This document shows, piece after piece, positions 63,314 through 64,000 of a stretch of DNA of 64,000 nucleotides. Position 1 is the stretch's first letter; the number at the start of each line of letters is the position of its first letter. The DNA lies in the NCBI GenBank assembly GCA_005503335.1, contig SCMQ01000002.1:124001-188000 (forward strand), read 5' to 3'. Below the pieces are notes generated by a model that was not told the origin of the DNA, made no database searches, and saw nothing but the letters and a program-made list of their open reading frames with translations. Origin of the DNA: Comamonadaceae bacterium 2FH (GTDB taxonomy: Bacteria; Pseudomonadota; Gammaproteobacteria; Burkholderiales; Burkholderiaceae_C). A program made the translations under genes and the position numbers.

Positions 63314-63738
63314 TGTACGTCCTCGACACCAACGTGGTGTCTGAGCTGCGAAAGGTGCGGCTTGGCAAGGCCGACCCGAATGTCGCGGCATGGTCTGAAA
63401 GCGTCGATGCCGCCGACCTCTTTGTGTCGGCCATCACCATCATGGAACTGGAACTTGGCGTCCTGCTGACCGAACGGAAGGACGCCAGCCAGGGGGCCAT
63501 GCTGCGCTCTTGGCTGGACCAGCATGTATTGCCGGAATTTTCCGGGCGAACCCTGCCTGTCGATACAGCCGTGGCGCAACGCTGCGCCCGGCTGCATGTC
63601 CCCGACAAGCGCGGCGAGCGTGACGCGCTCATTGCCGCGACAGCCCTCGTGCACGGCATGACGGTTGTAACCCGCAACGTGGCTGACTTCCAGCCTGCCC
63701 GTGTGGCCATCGTCAACCCTTGGGAAGGATCGCCATGA
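63310..63738 (+). CDS. FitB-like PIN-domain toxin
   Basis: A 142-residue PIN protein: MYVLDTNVVSELRKVRLGKA (catalytic Asp), ITIMELELGVLLTERKD (Glu), PDKRGERDALIAATALVHGM (Asp) and TVVTRNVADFQPARVAIVNP. The layout ...SAITIMELELGV... and the C-terminal NPW are typical of FitB/VapC toxins paired with Phd-type antitoxins. Confidence 0.93.
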   Translation: MMYVLDTNVVSELRKVRLGKADPNVAAWSESVDAADLFVSAITIMELELGVLLTERKDASQGAMLRSWLDQHVLPEFSGRTLPVDTAVAQRCARLHVPDKRGERDALIAATALVHGMTVVTRNVADFQPARVAIVNPWEGSP

Positions 63739-63768
63739 AGGAGCACCCACAGCACCCTGACGACTGAT

Positions 63769-63920
63769 GTGCGCGCAACCGGTCGCTCTGGGTGGACTGG
63801 GTGATCCTGCTCAAGACGGTGCGCGTGGTGCTGACGGCGCGGGGAGCGATGCAAGGCTCCCCATTCTTGGGTCTTTGATTCCCAATTGCACGGGATCTGA
63901 CCCCAATCACACGGAACCAA
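63769..63920. repeat. Copy C of the sugar-transferase gene end plus flanking repeat
   Basis: From GTGCGCGCAACC to GGGGAGCGATG (63769-63851) the sequence repeats 60518-60599, the last 27 codons of the undecaprenyl-phosphate transferase gene, with a few changes including one extra base near its left end that breaks the frame. It continues into repeat R (63855-63920). Beyond it to base 64000 I see no gene. Confidence 0.85.
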
Positions 63921-64000
63921 GTCTTGAGCTTGTCTTCATGTCGCCAAAGATTGCGCGACACGAATGATGTCGCGATTGTTGGCGGTGGCGGTGCAGGGCA

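Overview
The window is a high-GC chromosome segment from a betaproteobacterium, most likely Burkholderiales/Comamonadaceae. The support is a run of family signatures typical of that group: a Bug-type periplasmic solute receptor, PHA granule and phasin proteins, a CoA-transferase/HMG-CoA-lyase-like pair, a beta-type LysR/TarD pair, and very GC-rich codon use. No rRNA, tRNA, CRISPR array or replication origin was seen.

Left part (1-20.8 kb) is ordinary core metabolism: a LuxR fragment, an M81/MlrC-like metallopeptidase, type III pantothenate kinase (coaX), a LysR regulator divergent from D-tartrate dehydratase (tarD), a coupled M20 amidohydrolase/DUF2817 pair, a molybdopterin oxidoreductase-aminopeptidase-PHA-protein-LysR operon, a CaiB/HMGL-like/VOC/Bug operon, an AbrB-VapC pair, an acyl-CoA-binding protein, TetR, a phasin, and a PotD-like binding protein coupled to a CACHE-HAMP-GGDEF cyclase.

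20.8-24.6 kb is an accessory strip: a small membrane-protein gene split by a 99-bp MITE, three type II toxin-antitoxin (TA) pairs all read rightward, and decayed 3' pieces of rfbD, rfbB and a HepT-like gene whose intact copies lie a few kb to the right.

24.8-60.6 kb is a large surface-polysaccharide (O-antigen or capsule) locus. It encodes enzymes for dTDP-L-rhamnose (rfbBDAC), GDP-mannose (phosphomannomutase, manC), GDP-D-rhamnose (gmd, rmd), UDP-glucuronate/UDP-xylose (ugd, uxs) and UDP-ManNAc (wecB). It also has about nine glycosyltransferases, a Wzm/Wzt ABC exporter, a polysaccharide-deacetylase-like protein, a CapK/phenylacetate-CoA-ligase-like protein and an undecaprenyl-phosphate sugar-1-phosphate transferase. 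The logic is an undecaprenyl-linked glycan built in the cytoplasm and exported by the ABC route. The middle (about 36.8-50.8 kb) is visibly poorer in GC and looks imported. A MntA-HepT toxin module sits inside the rfb operon and a HigBA module lies inside the locus.

60.6-64 kb is again accessory: a transposase remnant, a Fic-domain protein lacking the usual catalytic His, small antitoxin-like genes, and a Phd-PIN pair flanked by repeats that copy the 3' end of the sugar-phosphate transferase gene.

Main points of interest: three conserved enzymes (CaiB-like, RfbB, Gmd) each carry a dispersed palindromic repeat inserted in frame; the MITE-split gene; the TA module translationally coupled to rfbC; gene-end duplications flanking TA modules on both sides of the polysaccharide locus; a duplicated 585-bp glycosyltransferase segment butted head-on against a truncated glycosyltransferase; and a glycosyltransferase with a tandemly repeated C-terminal beta-type module.
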